6,448 nucleotides of DNA, taken from Pseudomonadota bacterium. Lineage in GTDB: Bacteria; Pseudomonadota; Alphaproteobacteria; Sphingomonadales; Sphingomonadaceae. Positions 6,133 through 6,448 of this stretch are shown in pieces. The stretch covers positions 1 to 6,448 of the forward strand of contig CAUJJQ010000200.1 in NCBI GenBank assembly GCA_963205285.1, given 5' to 3'. Position 1 is the stretch's first letter; each line of letters begins with the position of its first letter. The notes beneath the pieces are model-generated. The model did no database searches. It was given only the letters and a program-made list of their open reading frames with translations, and was not told the origin of the DNA. The translations under genes and the position numbers were made by a program.

Positions 6133-6158
6133 GGGGGCCAAAAGCCCCCCTATTTTTC
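6127..6158 (+). terminator. Strong rho-independent terminator, shared by convergent genes
   Basis: AAATAGGGGGGC (6127-6138) pairs perfectly with GCCCCCCTATTT (6144-6155) around a CAAAA loop, and the T-tract runs 6153-6157. This is a textbook terminator for the small + transcript. The hairpin also lies 17 bases past the stop of the minus-strand ribbon-helix-helix gene. In that direction the T-tract is shorter (TATTT), so it is plausibly bidirectional but weaker. Confidence 0.9.
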
Positions 6159-6174
6159 ATTGTATTTCAGTATA

Positions 6175-6426
6175 TTAATCCGATTTCGCGACGGCGTGTC
6201 GGGCAAATAGCCATTGGCGGATGGCGCTCGCCAAATTGGGCGCAGGCGCTTGTTCAAGGCGTGCAGCATCGATTTGCGCAACCAACGCGTTGACCGGCAG
6301 GCCCGACCGTAAGGCCTCCCCGCACAGGGCATCCCAAAATAACGACTCGATTCGAATCGAGGTGACGTGACCGGCAAATGTAACGCTGCTTTTATGCGCT
6401 ACGTCGAATAGAACGGCATAATACAT
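6175..6426 (-). CDS. Ribbon-helix-helix domain protein (RHH_4-like)
   Basis: This 83-residue protein matches, by pattern, the short alphaproteobacterial ribbon-helix-helix family (PF13467-like). A beta strand around SSVTFAGHVTSIRIE (about 13-27) is followed by helix A (FWDAL..., about 29-40), a turn with GLPVNALVAQIDAARLE (about 42-58), and a final helix carrying LASAIRQWLFARH. Such proteins usually dimerise through the strand and may bind DNA; the targets of this family are not well established. ATG 6426 is the only in-frame start, since an in-frame TAG lies seven codons upstream. GGTGG upstream is only a weak ribosome site. The gene converges on the small + transcript across the terminator at 6127-6158. 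Its promoter lies at or beyond the right edge of the window. Confidence 0.8.
   Translation of the reverse strand: MYYAVLFDVAHKSSVTFAGHVTSIRIESLFWDALCGEALRSGLPVNALVAQIDAARLEQAPAPNLASAIRQWLFARHAVAKSD
6346..6361. repeat. 16-bp perfect palindrome with three abutting GANTC sites
   Basis: CTCGATTCGAATCGAG is a perfect 16-base palindrome inside the 5' part of the ribbon-helix-helix gene, about 65-80 bases after its start. GACTC (6344-6348), GATTC (6349-6353) and GAATC (6354-6358) abut without gaps, and GANTC is the target of the alphaproteobacterial cell-cycle methylase CcrM. It could be an operator, a methylation-sensitive site, or an effect of coding for SIRIES. Confidence 0.5.
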
Positions 6427-6448
6427 GTGCGGGCCACCGTAGATCTAA

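Noticed and set aside
5939..6160. 73-codon minus-strand open frame across the terminator and small transcript
   Set aside because: It would start inside the terminator T-tract, and its codons include the hairpin itself. The + strand ribosome sites explain the region better.
1..6448. CRISPR array, tRNA/rRNA genes, insertion sequences, attachment sites
   Set aside because: I saw no spaced direct repeats, cloverleaf-like segments, transposase motifs or terminal inverted repeats on either strand.

Overview
The window looks like ordinary chromosome of a GC-rich alphaproteobacterium, most likely a sphingomonad. The grounds are the protein flavour of the kinase, EAL and ribbon-helix-helix genes, a small two-helix membrane protein of a type I associate with Sphingomonadales, and a perfect match to the alphaproteobacterial CtrA box. 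The genus cannot be fixed from the sequence alone.

Layout, left to right. Bases 1-258 carry no convincing gene; they hold a nested inverted repeat and a terminator-like hairpin. Next on the + strand come a polysaccharide/oligosaccharide flippase (259-1782) and a 98-residue two-helix membrane protein (1834-2130). Facing them, only 14 bases away, is a tightly packed minus-strand operon read from right to left: a stand-alone EAL c-di-GMP phosphodiesterase (5853-4975), a periplasmic-TPR sensor histidine kinase with a degenerate C-terminal receiver (4978-2537), and a single-domain response regulator (2537-2145). The junctions are GTGA and TAATG overlaps, which point to translational coupling. To the right, 5854-6174 is a regulatory and small-transcript region. 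It holds the EAL leader, a CtrA box, a dyad, two overlapping small ORFs with good ribosome binding sites, and a very strong terminator. A minus-strand ribbon-helix-helix protein (6426-6175) converges on that terminator.

How the genes may work together (inference). The kinase would sense a periplasmic or envelope signal through its TPR domain and pass phosphate from His435 to Asp51 of the separate receiver, because its own fused receiver lacks the conserved residues. The co-encoded EAL enzyme retains all the catalytic motifs I checked and should lower c-di-GMP. A CtrA box upstream would tie this module to the cell-cycle/motility regulator CtrA. The neighbouring flippase is a plausible but unproven downstream process, since c-di-GMP often controls surface polysaccharide.

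Nothing here is a clear-cut new defence or mobile system. The best leads are the CtrA-box divergent region with its small transcript, and the kinase's dead receiver paired with a detached live one.
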